From Gordionus sp. m RMFG-2023 (taxonomy: Eukaryota; Nematomorpha; Gordioida; Chordodea; Parachordodidae), in the NCBI RefSeq assembly GCF_954871325.1, contig NC_088775.1:18887561-18951560 (forward strand): a stretch of DNA of 64,000 nucleotides. The letters run 5' to 3'. Shown piece by piece: positions 21,669 through 32,874 of the stretch. Each line of letters starts with the position of its first letter. The stretch's first letter is position 1. The position numbers were made by a program, and so were the translations under genes. The notes under the pieces are model-generated. The model was not told the origin of the DNA. It was given only the letters and a program-made list of their open reading frames with translations, and ran no database searches.

Positions 21669-22264
21669 CAAGGACCCGGAGTGAACCGTAACGAACCGCT
21701 AAACCATTATAAACCGTTATAAATATCTGAACCATAACCATAACCGAATCGATATAATTATTTTTTGAAGGAGTAAAAAGAACCTATATAAAAAACCGGT
21801 TCAAACCAGTTCAGTTTTTATATTTTAAAAATGGAAATAATTTGAATATCCAGAATTATATAAACTTGCTCTTATAGTACTGGCGGTTCCTGCAACACAA
21901 GTTTCTGTAGAAAGGGCTTTTTCGGGGCTAAAATTTGTGTTATCGGCACAACAAACAAAAGGAATCCATTTTTATACTTATACGTTCAAATTATATATTT
22001 AAAAATGAGTTATTTTGAATCTTATATATTTTTTTATATATAATTCATAGATGCTTATAATAAAAATAAATTATAAGATGGTGTTGCTTCAATAAAAAAA
22101 AAATTTCTAACCGTAATGAACATTTATAAACCTTAATAATTAGCAGAACCGAACCTTTATAAATTTCTTTCTTAAGAACCGTAACCAAAACGTAACCATT
22201 ATAATTTTTTACAGACTAAACCGTAATCAAACTCAACCGTTATAAATAACGGTTCGGGTCCCTG
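21669..22264 (+). mobile_element. hAT element 5, short deletion derivative
   Basis: 596 bases bounded by a perfect 8-bp duplication cttagata (21661-21668 and 22265-22272). The ends are CAAGGACCCGGAGTGAACCG and, reverse-complemented, CAGGGACCCGAACCG. Subterminal AACCGTTATAA and AACGGTTCGG motifs match those at 7850-8003. It retains only the transposase C-terminus: YKLALIVLAVPATQVSVERA then FSGLKFVLS (21861-21960), the hATC dimerisation domain. It interrupts the hAT 4 gene and is therefore younger. Confidence 0.9.
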
Positions 22265-22653
22265 CTTAGATACATTTATAACCCAAATAAATGAATGGTT
22301 TTTAATTCATCATGCAGCACTTACAAATCCGCAGATATTACTTTCACAAAAACCTTTTCAACCTTTTTCAGATGGTGATAGAAAAAAAAATATTTGTTAG
22401 ATTTTTATCATGAAGATGTTAAAGTATCTTATGATGCTTTATTAGCTGAATAACTATGATTAAAAGATTAACTATGGTTGATACAGTCCCAAAAAATGCT
22501 ATGGATGCTTTGCATTATTTCAAACACATTTTAGATTATATTCCCAATGTATTAAAATGGTTATATATATATCAACTCTTCCCATTAGTAAACAAATGAG
22601 AGAACACTCTCTTTTTTAAAAAGAATAACAGAGCCCTGTAGAGTTACCATTTT

Positions 22654-22950
22654 CAGGGCACGGCGCGGATTTTTTTTAAAAATTTTTTCGGCCCGTGTTT
22701 TTTTTTAAAATTTTTTCGGTCCGTGTTTTTTTTAAAAAGATTTTCAGGCCCGGCCCGAATTTTTTAAAAATAAATTATATTTATTTTTGATTTTTATAGC
22801 TAATAATGGCGATTTCAAATATTTGGTTTTAAAATATACAGCTCGGCCCGGATATTTTTTTTAAAAAAATTTTAGGCCCAGCCCGGGTGTTTTTTTAAAA
22901 AAAATTATGGGCCCGGCCCGGTATGTTTAAAAAAATGAAAAACATAGCTA
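22654..22950. repeat. GC-motif MITE M1, copy 1
   Basis: About 300 bases in which GGCCCGGCCCGG-type blocks alternate with runs of TTTTTTTAAAAAA. A central ATAGCTAATAATGGCGATTT is shared with copy 2. It splits the hAT 4 C-terminus. Neat inverted ends and a target duplication could not be fixed. Possibly a MITE whose GC blocks are transposase sites; the superfamily is unknown. Confidence 0.55.
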
Positions 22951-23554
22951 TGAAATACAACTTCTGAAAGTAGATTGAATGATTTGGATCTTTTGAATAT
23001 TAATCGCCAAACAAGGATAGATAATTGAAAAATTAGCTCAAAACATACAAAATACAATTATTCCTAAGAAACTTTTTGTGTATTAATTTATATTTCCAAC
23101 ATTTAAATTTTTTATGCTTTATATATAAATTTTAAAGGCTCAAAAAATTCAAATTTCAATTTTGGGTCATTTAAGTGATGTTATATCCACTTTATATTTA
23201 TAATTCACATTTATTTTATAGTTTTTCAATGCCGGTTTATATATATAATTTTTTTGTAATTCACATTACTTTAAAATTGTTTATTAGAAAAGTTATTAGT
23301 CCTAATAAATTTATGTTTAGTATTTTTAAATAACATTAATATTTCTTAAAAAATTTTATTATCCCCCCCCCCCCAGACCAAATTCCTGCGTACTCGCCTG
23401 ATTGTATCTATTTCTAAATAAATGATAGTTTTAATGAATTTATTATCATTTTGAAATGATGTGATTTTATCTTAATATTCACATTTTATAAGATTTTATC
23501 TTACAACAGAGACATGAAAAGTTATTGATAACTTAAGCTTTTAAAGTGGAGACT

Positions 23555-23830
23555 TGCAGAGATTTTTTAAAAAATAATTTTCGGCCCCTGGATTTTTTTA
23601 AAAAAAATTTTTTTCGGCCCAGCACGGGTTTTATATTTTTAGGCCCCAGCCCGGATTTTTTTAAATAGATTATATTTATTTTTATTTTATAGCTAATAAT
23701 AGCGACTTAAAATATTAATAAAACCCGATCTGGGTATCTTAAAAAAATAATTTCTTAGGCCATATCTGGCCTACGTATATTTAAAAGAATTAAACTTAGA
23801 ACTGGACCTATAGATCTCTGGTTGTATTGT
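23555..23830. repeat. GC-motif MITE M1, copy 2
   Basis: Same pattern as copy 1: TTTTCGGCCC, GGCCCCAGCCCGGATTTTTT, AGCTAATAATAGCGACTT, then CCCGATCTGGG. It is more diverged and lies outside hAT 4. Confidence 0.55.
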
Positions 23831-24179
23831 GACTAATTTATTCATTAGTAAAAACATCTCTACCGCAATTAGATTTGGGATTACAATTATTTAACCACGT
23901 TGTTTAAGTTCGTCCCTATATTAATAATTAGGCCTACTCGGCCAACTCATTTTCAAAAAATTACATTGAATTGAAATTTTTTGGGATAGAAAATAAGATT
24001 TAACAACTAAATAATTTTTATAAAGACTTTCGAAAGCCGGTATTAAGATAGCCATCATAAGAACACTTCGTAGAAGTTCGGAACAATATCTTGAAAATCC
24101 AAAATTTCTTTTTAAAAACAGACACCCTAATTTTGGGTCTACTAAATTTGGCATAACATTTTATAACAATTATTTCAAC
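23831..24179. other. Spacer, one unassigned minus-strand frame
   Basis: A 77-codon minus frame (24154-23921) has no motif I recognise. It abuts the hAT 6 fragment, so it may be decayed 3' sequence of that element. Confidence 0.4.
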
Positions 24180-24560
24180 GTCTATTGATAATGAAGCGTG
24201 CTCATTTATTCTTGCATTGTAAATTGAATGGCATAGGAAACAATGGAGATAATGTATTCATTCAAAACTAATTCAGTCATTACACTTTCGTCACAAAAGC
24301 TGTTGCATTTGATAATGAAAGGTTAGAATTTTCAAGGCTCTGAACAAGCAAAGAAGCAATATCCTTCGATTTCTCCGAGTCCGATAAAAAAAAATTTAAG
24401 TTTACTTGAAATTCTTAATTTAGCGTAGCATTATTGGGAGTGTTTTTTCCATTATTTGATGCCTCCGTTGATAGAAAAAATGGGTGATTTTTCTTCGAAT
24501 CCTCTAAGATGTGTTTTTAATTTTAGGACTTATGATATTTAACACTGTTTTTGAGGCTTA
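24180..24560 (-). pseudogene. hAT 6 transposase fragment
   Basis: Minus-strand reading gives VLKLKTHLRGFEEKSPIFSI, then TEASNNGKNTPNNATL and LSDSEKSKDIASLLVQSLEN, followed by SNLSLSNATAFVTKV. This parallels hAT 2 (GHPYAILTDASNKGNIKTFP... TAFCADN) and covers the first catalytic aspartate region and the approach to the second. At least three frame changes. No ends were found. Confidence 0.5.
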
Positions 24561-25239
24561 TGTTCTTCGATAATTTAATAACGAATGTTTTATCGTGTTA
24601 TATATGAATGCCTTTTGGCGATTACAGTATATCATCACATAAATCATTGTTTTTGAAGTATGGTTGGATATTATTTGATGATTCCTTATTTTTTAATTGA
24701 AAATATGTTTTTGCGTTGTTGAATGTTTTTTTACATCATGGACTCCTCCATGGCTAATACTAAATTTTGTATTGAATATTATACAAATTGCATTTAAACA
24801 ACTTTCCAGGTTTTAAATGCCATTTAAAAATTGTTTTGGATGTTAAACTTGTCTTTAATCCTTTGACGTCACACGATTTGTTTTGACATCATGTAATATA
24901 ATTAAATATTTTATATATAAAAGCCAATAGAATTAATTTAACATCATATAATTAAATATAATAAAAATACTTTCGTATTTTATTAAAATATTAACTTATA
25001 ATGTTTTATTTTTAAATTTCATCCAATCATATTTTCATAATTTTATCTTTACCATTTTACTGAATTATATGATTTTATAACGACAATATAACGAATTCTG
25101 TTGATAATATTTAATAATTCTTTTTTGTTCATTATTAAAAATAAGAGTATAATATTATGGTTCGGGGCCGAAATATTCCCACAGCTGTTTGGAGTCAAAT
25201 GAAAGAAAGATGGTGAATACAAACAAGTCACATTTAACA
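24561..25239. other. Spacer with a lone piggyBac-like end
   Basis: TTAA at 24855 followed by TCCTTTGACGTCACACG resembles the inverted repeat of the piggyBac relic's right end (CCCTTTGACGCCC next to TTAA near 35709-35726). No partner end was seen. Nothing else was recognised. Confidence 0.35.
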
Positions 25240-25870
25240 TTTAAATTTAATAAATTTTAAAATATTTATATTATAATTTATGCAATATATATTTATGAAT
25301 ATTTAATTAAATATAAAATATTTAAATATATCTAAAGTAATATTTAAATAATATATAAGGTAATATAAAATTATATAAGTAATGTTTAATGTATAATTAA
25401 AATATTAAATTATATGTAATATTTAATAAATAATTATATATATCTAAAGTAATATTTAAATATATATATAAAGTAATATTTAAATATATATAAGGTAATA
25501 TTAAATTATATATAAAGAAATATTTAAATGTAAATAATTAAAATATTTATATGATAATTTATGCAATATATTATAAAATATTTAAATATATCTAAAGTAA
25601 TATTTAAATATATATATAAAGTAATATTTAAATATAAATATAAGGTAATATTAAAATATATATAAAGTAATATTTAAATATATATATAAAGTAATATTTA
25701 AATATATATATAAGGTAATATTAAATTATATATAAAGAAATATTTAAATATAAATAATTAAAATATTTATATGATAATTTATGCAATATATTATAAAATA
25801 TTTAAAAAGTAATATTTAAATATATAAATAAAGTATTATTAAAAACCTTAAATATATATAAACTAATAAA
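25240..25870. repeat. AT-only tandem repeats with a higher-order unit of about 215 bases
   Basis: AAAGTAATATTTAAATATAT-type units of about 24-26 bases dominate. A larger block (AATAATTAAAATATTTATATGATAATTTATGC...) recurs near 25265, 25540 and 25750, so shorter units are arranged in longer ones. Confidence 0.8.
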
Positions 25871-26471
25871 TAAAATATAGGAAGAATGTATTTAAATTCG
25901 CTAAAATAATTAGTTAATTTATAATTAATAAAGTTCTGCCACCATAAAGTTTTTAGGATAAATGATGTAATGATACGAGTTTTCTAAATAAAAAAATGTA
26001 ACCATAAAGTTTTCTAATATAAAGATTGTTTATTTTATTTTAAATTATTAATTTAATTTTATATAATATATTTTAAAATTTTACATTTTTTTTATCAAAC
26101 TAAAAAAATCAGGTTTATATAATAATTTTCATATTAATATATAAAAATTTATATAAAAAAAATCAATCTACACAATTTATAAAAAAATCAATTTATATCA
26201 ACATAAAAAAAACAATTTAAAGGTTAGTATTAATCGGTCATATTAACAATAATAATTAATTATAAATGATTATTGTTAATAACAGAATGTAGACTATCTG
26301 GCTTATGTTAATTGTTAGTATAAAAGATTAATCTGAAATTTCTGAACCCAAAAATAAATTTTACATTTTTAGTGGAATGTATATATATTTATGAAGATCT
26401 GTAAGTGGATAGTTAAAAATTGAAAAGTTAATAAAATCCAGTATATCATATTAAAATTTTTTAATTACTTC
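25871..26471. other. AT-rich spacer, nothing recognised
   Basis: No coding frame or element end was seen. A weak inverted repeat around ATTAACAATAATAATTAATT (26243-26282) is AT-driven. Confidence 0.5.
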
Positions 26472-28352
26472 TAGTGCTGTAAACGTTACTACAAAAAAGA
26501 AACGCGTTACAGTTACTCGTTACATCTGAAAAAGAGAACCCGTTACGGTTACCTTAAAAAGAAACGCGCATTGAACGACTTGTCTTTATCTGAAAATCTT
26601 TGTAATTCAGATATGTCATAAGAGTCGTCATATGCAATTATCCTTAATATGACTATCTATTAATTTCCTTCTTTCCCATGCTTTCCTTAAAAATGGCTGC
26701 AGAGTTTGAAGATTGCCCCCATTTTATTCCATAATAGCTTACACTTAGAAAATGTAATTTTTAAAATAATTTTAGAGTGTACATCGTTATTTCAATATCA
26801 ACAGTAATATAAAATAAATAATTTTATAGTACAATTAAATGTTTTTAATTTTTAAATATTTTTAAGAATATTTAAAGTCTAAAGCGGACACATAGTATAT
26901 AATGAGAAAAGGGAGAGAAAAACGAATATTATAAGCTGCCTCCTCAAATTTAATCAATCAGGCAGATAAAAAAATATATTTTAACTTTTCCTATCCAAGC
27001 TCTTGTAGAAAATTCGAGCCGTGTTGCGTCTAAAATATAAAAATGATTGGCACAAGTGTTGTTAATTTGCTTGGTCGTAAAATTTACGAACCAAGTTTGT
27101 GCTCAAGCCTGCTATGAGCACAAACCCGAGGTTCAAATATGGGGTCCAGACCCGGAGTTGTTTATAATTTTTAAATAGCATAGCCCTGCAAGCAAGTCAG
27201 CTTCGAGATAAAAAATCTTTTAATCGGGTTTAGTTATGATTTAATTAAATTGAATTTGATTAGTTCTACTCTTGGGTAAACTAAGAAAAAATAAATCTCA
27301 TTTACTAATCTTTCAAATTTTATTATACATTTAAATTTAATTATAAATTAGTAGGCTTTATTATTTTTTTCTACATTAATTCCATTTTCTAACTAAGCAT
27401 GATGATTTTGGCGGTTTGTTTGATTTAACTATTTTTTCTCTTCCAGACTATGATAATTATTAGTTTATATATAGTTACTTAACTATCAAAACAACACTCA
27501 GGTATTACAACAACAAACAACTAAGTTTTAATGTATCTGTTTTTTTTTACTAACTTCAATTTTTTTTTATCTTGAAACACGAAAATCGATAATTTTATTT
27601 CTTTTCTTAAAATATGAAATCGTACATAAAAAAAAATAATTGTCTCCAAGTGTTTTATTTTAATTATTTTTGCAAAGAAAATAATTTTATATGGATAAGA
27701 TAACATGTTTCATCAAATCATCACAACTAAGGGAAAGACAGCGTTGCCTGTTTGTATATAGAAAAAAAAATGTTTTTTTTATTCTTTAACTTTAAAAAAA
27801 AAATTATTCTGTAAACATACTCTTCACCCTACCCATAGTGGCGCCACTATTTTATTATGAATAAAAATAATCGTAAGAGGAAAATAATTTCCAGGAAAAG
27901 AAAGAAAACATGATAAATTTTCCACAAAAAACCTAAGATATAGGAACTAATTGAAAAGATGATGATAGAAATAGCCGTCGACATGGACAAATCGGCCAAT
28001 GGAGGAATCAGGCATACATTCCTAAAAATCGTAGATAACATACAAAACAAAATATTTTGAAAAATTTATGTGATTTTTTAAAAGAGAGAAGAGACTTACC
28101 TAATTTTTTCTTGGAGAACATATTGTTTCATTTGAATAATATAACTTATTTTTTTATATATCATTTATATATATTATAATAATTTCTTATCTGTAATTAA
28201 AAAAATTTGATAAGCAAAATAATAATTGTAAGATTTGAAATATATAATATTCACTGCTTATAATCACCTCTGAAATAGATATTTTTATGAATAAAATTCA
28301 AGGTTACAACGTTAGTAACTAGGTTACTTTTTTTTACATTACTTTACAGCTA
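26472..28352. mobile_element. Candidate hAT-like element with GTTAC motifs
   Basis: The left edge TAGTGCTGTAAACGTTAC and the right edge (reverse complement TAGCTGTAAAGTAATG) are similar, and CGTTAC/GGTTAC motifs cluster inside both. There is no matching 8-bp duplication, and no transposase was recognised in between, so the call is weak. The inner 1.6 kb holds a double hairpin (27070-27125) and a hydrophobic 67-codon minus frame (28050-27847) that I cannot assign. Confidence 0.35.
27070..27150 (+). other. Two adjacent hairpins with a B-box-like motif
   Basis: Hairpin 1: CTTGGTCGTAAA / TTTACGAACCAAG (one bulge). Hairpin 2: GTTTGTGCTCA, 9-base loop, TGAGCACAAAC, a perfect 11-bp stem (27095-27125). 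Next comes GAGGTTCAAATATGG, close to a pol III B box (GGTTCRANNCC). It could be a decayed tRNA-derived sequence; no complete tRNA folds. Confidence 0.45.
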
Positions 28353-28824
28353 AAATTAATATATAAATATTTATAGAAGGCAGATTTTATAATTTTTATT
28401 CTGATCATACTTAGGGTTGAACATCTATCGGTTACCGGATTAATTTATTAATCTATTTAATTAAAACCTATGATTGACCAAGACATATAAAAGTCTAATA
28501 ATAAATTAATCAATTGTTTTAGTTAAAAAAATCAGCAATATATATATTCAAAAATGATTATTTGAATAAAATAAGGATTCAAAATTTAAATTTTATTTCT
28601 TTTATCAATTATCTCCTTCCTTATACTTGTTTAGATATGTTACAAATTTTATAAATTATGGATTTTCTCAAATGACAATAAAATTTAAAATATCCTTTAT
28701 TAAAATACAATAAATAATTAACAGTAATATGACATTTTAAAACAACTACAACTTAATTAATATGGAGAAAAAAATTTCATAGATGGAAAAGTTGTAATCC
28801 ATTTCACCAATCTTTTCCTCACAG
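28353..28824. other. AT-rich spacer, nothing recognised
   Basis: No frames or repeat ends were recognised ahead of the first MULE copy. Confidence 0.5.
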
Positions 28825-29990
28825 ATATAACACCATTCAATCTCAATATAAATATAGAACTTCCAATATAATTTTACTTTCCCAAAGAATAATAAATTCG
28901 ATTTTTATATGTTAGCATTTTTTACAATTAATAATAAAAATATCTAAAAAACAATTGAATTTGTAATAAAATGAAATTTACATTGAAACATATTCACAAC
29001 CATCCTGATAAATCTAAAGAAGAGCATTATGCAATTATGAATAAACTTAAAATACAAATTCGAGCAACCCAGTTCAAGGCAAACATAAAACATAAAATGA
29101 AGTCATGCGTATTAGAAAAATGGATCCCCTTGTTCAACTCGATCCTAATGCTCTACCAACATTTATATCTGTGAAAACTATTATGAATCGTGTTATTGAA
29201 ACATTAAGACCTCCTTTGCCTCTTATAAATTCTGAAATCCGATTACGGCAATTATAAGTTAACACTAGATAATAAAACATTTTTAATTTGTAATCAAAAC
29301 AATGAATTATTAATATTTTCTACACATGAACTACTTGAATGTCTCTGTAATGCCGACCTAATTTTTATGGATGGTACATTTTTTTGGTGTCCATTATTAT
29401 TTAAGCAATTTTACACTATTCATGTAATGATTAATCATACAATAATTCCTTACGCTTATATATTATTGCCAAATAAAAACAAAGAAACATATCTAAAAAT
29501 GTTGCATCTTTTAAAAAAACTATTGTCGATCTATAGGTGTATTCTTTTCTTCTCCTAAAGCCCTTATAGATTTTGAAATGGGAGTACTTACAGCACTCGA
29601 AGAAATGTTTCCAACCATTTCTGTCAAGGGGTGCTACTTTCACTATTGTCAATGTATTTTAAGACGTATACAGGTAAATAGGTTGATAGCATATAGTCGA
29701 TTTAATCTTGATTTTAAAAGATTTTATCGCAGACTCATGGCGATACCCTTTTTAACTGAAACGGACATACCATTGGTATTGTCAGAATTAAATCTTGAAG
29801 TAGAGGCCTTTAATTTAGATCCCATAAGAGATCTATTTACATACTTTAAAAGTACTTGGATTAACCCAAGTGCTAAATTTAAATATAAGATGTGGAATAA
29901 GTATGATGTTCAAGGTGTAAGAACAAATAACCATGTTGATGGATTTCATCGTTCTTAAAAAGAGTATATAACATATTCTCATCCTAATTT
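28825..29990 (+). pseudogene. MULE transposase, copy 1 (plus strand)
   Basis: Homologous along its length to the minus-strand copy at 30347-31948. Landmarks: FTLKHIHNHPDKSKEEHYAI (end of the FLYWCH-like finger), MDGTFFWCPLLFKQFYTIHV (first catalytic aspartate), IDFEMGVLTALEEMFPTISV (second), GCYFHYCQCILRRI and VQGVRTNNHVDGFHRS. It lacks the N-terminus and the C-terminal 90 or so residues. Frame changes separate 28971-29174, 29367-29558 and 29578-29958, and a stop replaces the residue after FHRS. MULE transposases cut and paste Mutator-like elements; this one is dead. Confidence 0.85.
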
Positions 29991-30097
29991 ATATCTGTTC
30001 ATTGATAGAAACTTTTTATATTATGAAACTTATACCCAATCTAGTATTTAAATATAATAATTTCTTTAAAAATATGAATATGTATTATTATTCTGAG

Positions 30098-30320
30098 TAG
30101 TGTTGTTAAATGGCTCGTTTTGAGCCGATTTTTAAAAACGGCTAACTCAATATTTCGTCCAGAAAAATATTACGCAATTCTCAAGATTTTGCTCATAGAA
30201 GGAACAAAGGTCTAGGCATATATTTTCGAAATCTCGAGACTTAGGCAATATTTTTCTGGCTAAAATATTGAGTTAGCCGTTTTAAAAAATCGGCTCAAAA
30301 TGAGCCGTTTAACAACACTA
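30098..30320. mobile_element. hAT-type MITE with long inverted repeats
   Basis: 223 bases. Ends TAGTGTTGTTAAA and TTTAACAACACTA, flanked by a perfect 8-bp duplication attctgag (30090-30097 and 30321-30328). The inverted repeats extend about 75 bases (GGCTCGTTTTGAGCCGATTT, CGGCTAACTCAATATTT), leaving a short centre. It sits in the gap between the two inverted MULE copies. An 8-bp duplication with TAG ends fits hAT. Confidence 0.9.
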
Positions 30321-30346
30321 ATTCTGAGTATAAATATAAAAATAAT

Positions 30347-31948
30347 TTAGTCAGCAGGTATCTCATTATTTTTTTTTGAAATTAAATATCTTGATATTTT
30401 ATCTAAATACTGCATTGGTGTATAAGTAGCATAATATAAAAATGTTTCTCGTCTTATTTTCTCGTCTATTATACAGTATTTTTTTTTTCTTTCAGTAACT
30501 TTTTTCCCATTAGGCAATTGAATGAATTTGATGTCCATATCTTGTTGTATTTGTTTTAATATATCAATAAAAAGATATAAATTAGGATGAGAATATGTTA
30601 TATACTCTTTTAAAGAACGATGAAATCCCTCAACATGGTTATTTGTTCTTACACCTTGAACATCATACATGTTCCACATCTTATATTTAAATTTAGCGCT
30701 TGAATTAATCCAAGTACTTTTAAAATATGTAAATAGATCTCTTATGGGATCTAAATTAAAGGCCTCTACTTCAAGATTTAATTCTGACAATACCAATGGT
30801 ATGTCCGTTTCAGTTAAAAAGGGTATCGCCATGAGTCTGCGATAAAATCTCTTAAAATCAGGATTAAGCCGACTAAATGCTGTCAATCTATTACCCTGTA
30901 TACGTCTTAAAATACATTGGCAATAATGAAAGTAGCATCCCTTGACAGAAATGGTTGGAAACATTTCTTCGAGAGCTCTAAGTGCTCCCATTTCAAAATC
31001 TATAAGTGCTTTAGGAGGAGAAAATAAAAAACCTATAGATAGGCAATTATTTTTTAAAAGATCCAACATTTTTAAATATGTTTCTTTGTTTTTATTTGGC
31101 AATAATATATAAGCTCAAGGAATTATTGTATGATTAATCATTACATGAATAGTGTAAAATTGCTTAAATAATAACGGACACGAAAAAAATGTACCGTCCA
31201 TCAAAATTTTGTCAGCATTACAGAGGCATTCAAGTAATCCATGTGTAGAAAATATTAATAATTCATTATTTTCATTACAAATTAAAAATGTTTTATTATC
31301 TAGTGTTAACGTATAATCGCCGTCTAATTGGATATCAGAATTTATAAGAGGTAAAGGAGGTCTCAATGATTTAATAACACGATTCATAATACTTTTCACA
31401 GATAGAAATGTTGGTAGAGCATTAGGATGGAGTTGAACAAGGGGATCCATTTTTCTAATACGCATAACTTGATTATATGTTTTGCGTTTGCTTTGATAGG
31501 GGTACGCTCGAATTTGTTCTTTAAGTTTATTCATAGTGACTAAAATTGCATAATGCTCTTCCTCAGATTCAGAAGGATGGTTGTGAATATGTGTCAATGT
31601 AAACTGCATATTTAATAATGTACCTCTTGCCGTACAATGACTTAGTCTACATTTAAATAAAATTCCAAATTTATGATGAACATATAGAAATTTATTTGAA
31701 TATAACAAATTAAGTTTTTTTTGGGAAAGAATAAAATTATATGGCTGTTCTACATTTAAATATGAGAATTGAATGTTATTAACTGATATTGGTAAAGTTA
31801 CAGAGCTATCAGCTGCAATGGAGATATCGATTACAACTTCTTCATCTATAAAACTTTCGTCCAAAAATGGTAAAACATGGAGATCATCCTCTCCATCTTC
31901 TTGTTCATGATTAATCACAGAAGTCACAATCTCTTCATTTCTACCCAT
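30347..31948 (-). pseudogene. MULE transposase, copy 2, nearly complete
   Basis: From MGRNEEIVTSVINHEQEDG, about 530 codons on the minus strand. Order: acidic N-terminus; FLYWCH-like zinc finger (LLYSNKFLYVHHKFGILFKC, C-H-H at HCTARG and HIHNHP); MULE catalytic domain with ILMDGTFFSCPLLFKQF (first D), IDFEMGALRALEEM (second D), GCYFHYCQCILRRI (C-x-x-H-type motif) and NNHVEGFHRSLKEYI (E region); C-terminus ending KKNNEIPAD. The only break is one in-frame TGA at about 31115, where copy 1 has a tyrosine codon. The start was chosen as the first Met before the acidic stretch. Mutator terminal repeats were not identified. Confidence 0.9.
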
Positions 31949-32600
31949 CGATTCTTAAGGAAAAATATATTGTTGATTAATTATGATAAAATTAAAAAGA
32001 AAATATACTAACAAAATTTTGATTAATTATGATAAAATTAAAAAGAAAATATATTAACAAAATTTTATTAACCAAAATCAGCATCTTCTCGAATAGGATT
32101 GATCATCGAGGATATCGACTCCGGACCTTCTTCAAGGATCCCAGAAATCCCCACAGCACTTCCATCTTCTTGTTCATGAATATTCACAGAAGTCACATTA
32201 TCTACATTTCTTCCCAATGATACTTAAGGAAAAATATTTTTTTGATTAATTATGATAAAATTAAAAAGAAAATATACTAACAAAATTTTGATTAACTATG
32301 ATAAAATTAAAAAGAAAATATATTAACAAAATTTTATTAACCAAAATCAGCATCTTCTCGAATAGGATTGATCATCAAGGATATCGACTCCGGACCTTCT
32401 TCAAGGATCCCAGAAATCCCCACAGCACTTCCATCTTCTTGTTCATGAATATTCACAGAAGTCACATTATCTACATTTCTTCCCAATGATACTTTAGGAA
32501 AAAAATATTTTTGATTAATTATGATAAAATTAAAAAGAAAATTTACTAACAAAATTTTGATTAACTATGATAAAATTAAAAAGAAAATATATTAAGAAAA
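31861..32600 (-). repeat. Tandem copies of the MULE gene 5' end, period about 269
   Basis: Two almost identical units (around 32029-32297 and 32298-32566) and a partial third overlapping the MULE start. On the minus strand each encodes SLGRNVDNVTSVNIHEQEDG, matching the MULE N-terminus MGRNEEIVTSVINHEQEDG; the distal units continue with GISGILEEGPESISLMINPI, which is absent from the gene proper. AAATTAAAAAGAAAATATA blocks separate the units. So the repeat arose by amplification of the gene's own first coding block and leader. Confidence 0.8.
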
Positions 32601-32874
32601 ATTTGATTAAATATTTATAAAAAAATTTAAAAATAATTTTGTAAAATACTTCCTTTCCACTCAAATATTTGCAAATATCTAGAAAACAATAAATCACATC
32701 TTATATATTAAATAATTTACCGTTGCATGCTGCTGTTTCAGTAAATAGGTTATTTACTGTGTAACCTCTCCCGAGACAGGTTGGAGAAATACAGGTAAAA
32801 TATATTTTATTTTTATAACAACTTGACCTTCTATATGTAGAAGGTATCATTATTTAAAAAATTCTAAAAGATTT

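Larger units (their letters stand above)
21340..23060 (+). pseudogene. hAT 4 transposase relic
   Basis: Fragments in order: ICPPRLAASKLIVKTLI and EEYYKTNVPSL before hAT 5; then FLIHHAALTNPQILLSQKPF, a stretch matching DVKVSYDALLAE, VDTVPKNAMDALHYFKHILD and YIPNVLKWLYISTLPIS. The C-terminal dimerisation motif follows in degenerate form, and after the MITE, RLNDLDLLNINRQTRI (22966-23015). This is the order of hAT transposases annotated as '52 kDa repressor of the inhibitor of the protein kinase-like'. Many stops and frame changes show that it is old. The N-terminal half is not recognisable. Confidence 0.65.
20912..23400 (+). mobile_element. hAT element 4, with hAT 5 and a MITE nested inside
   Basis: The left end CCATGGCGCGTACGCAG plus a G run, and the right end (reverse complement CAGGCGAGTACGCAGGAATT, with a C run inside on the plus strand), form a degenerate inverted pair. 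Between them lies a plus-strand hAT transposase relic of the P52rIPK-like/DUF4371 type. No matching 8-bp duplication is visible. The element is interrupted by hAT 5 (21669-22264) and by a GC-motif MITE (22654-22950). Confidence 0.6.

Noticed and set aside
27847-28050. Minus-strand ORF with membrane-protein-like composition
   Set aside because: Hydrophobicity follows from T-rich codons; no homology, no promoter or neighbours.
26472-28352. Firm hAT call for this interval
   Set aside because: No 8-bp duplication and no transposase; kept only as a low-confidence candidate.
28825-31948. MULE inverted copies as terminal repeats of one large element
   Set aside because: The shared part is transposase coding sequence, and neither outer edge ends in a terminal repeat or duplication.
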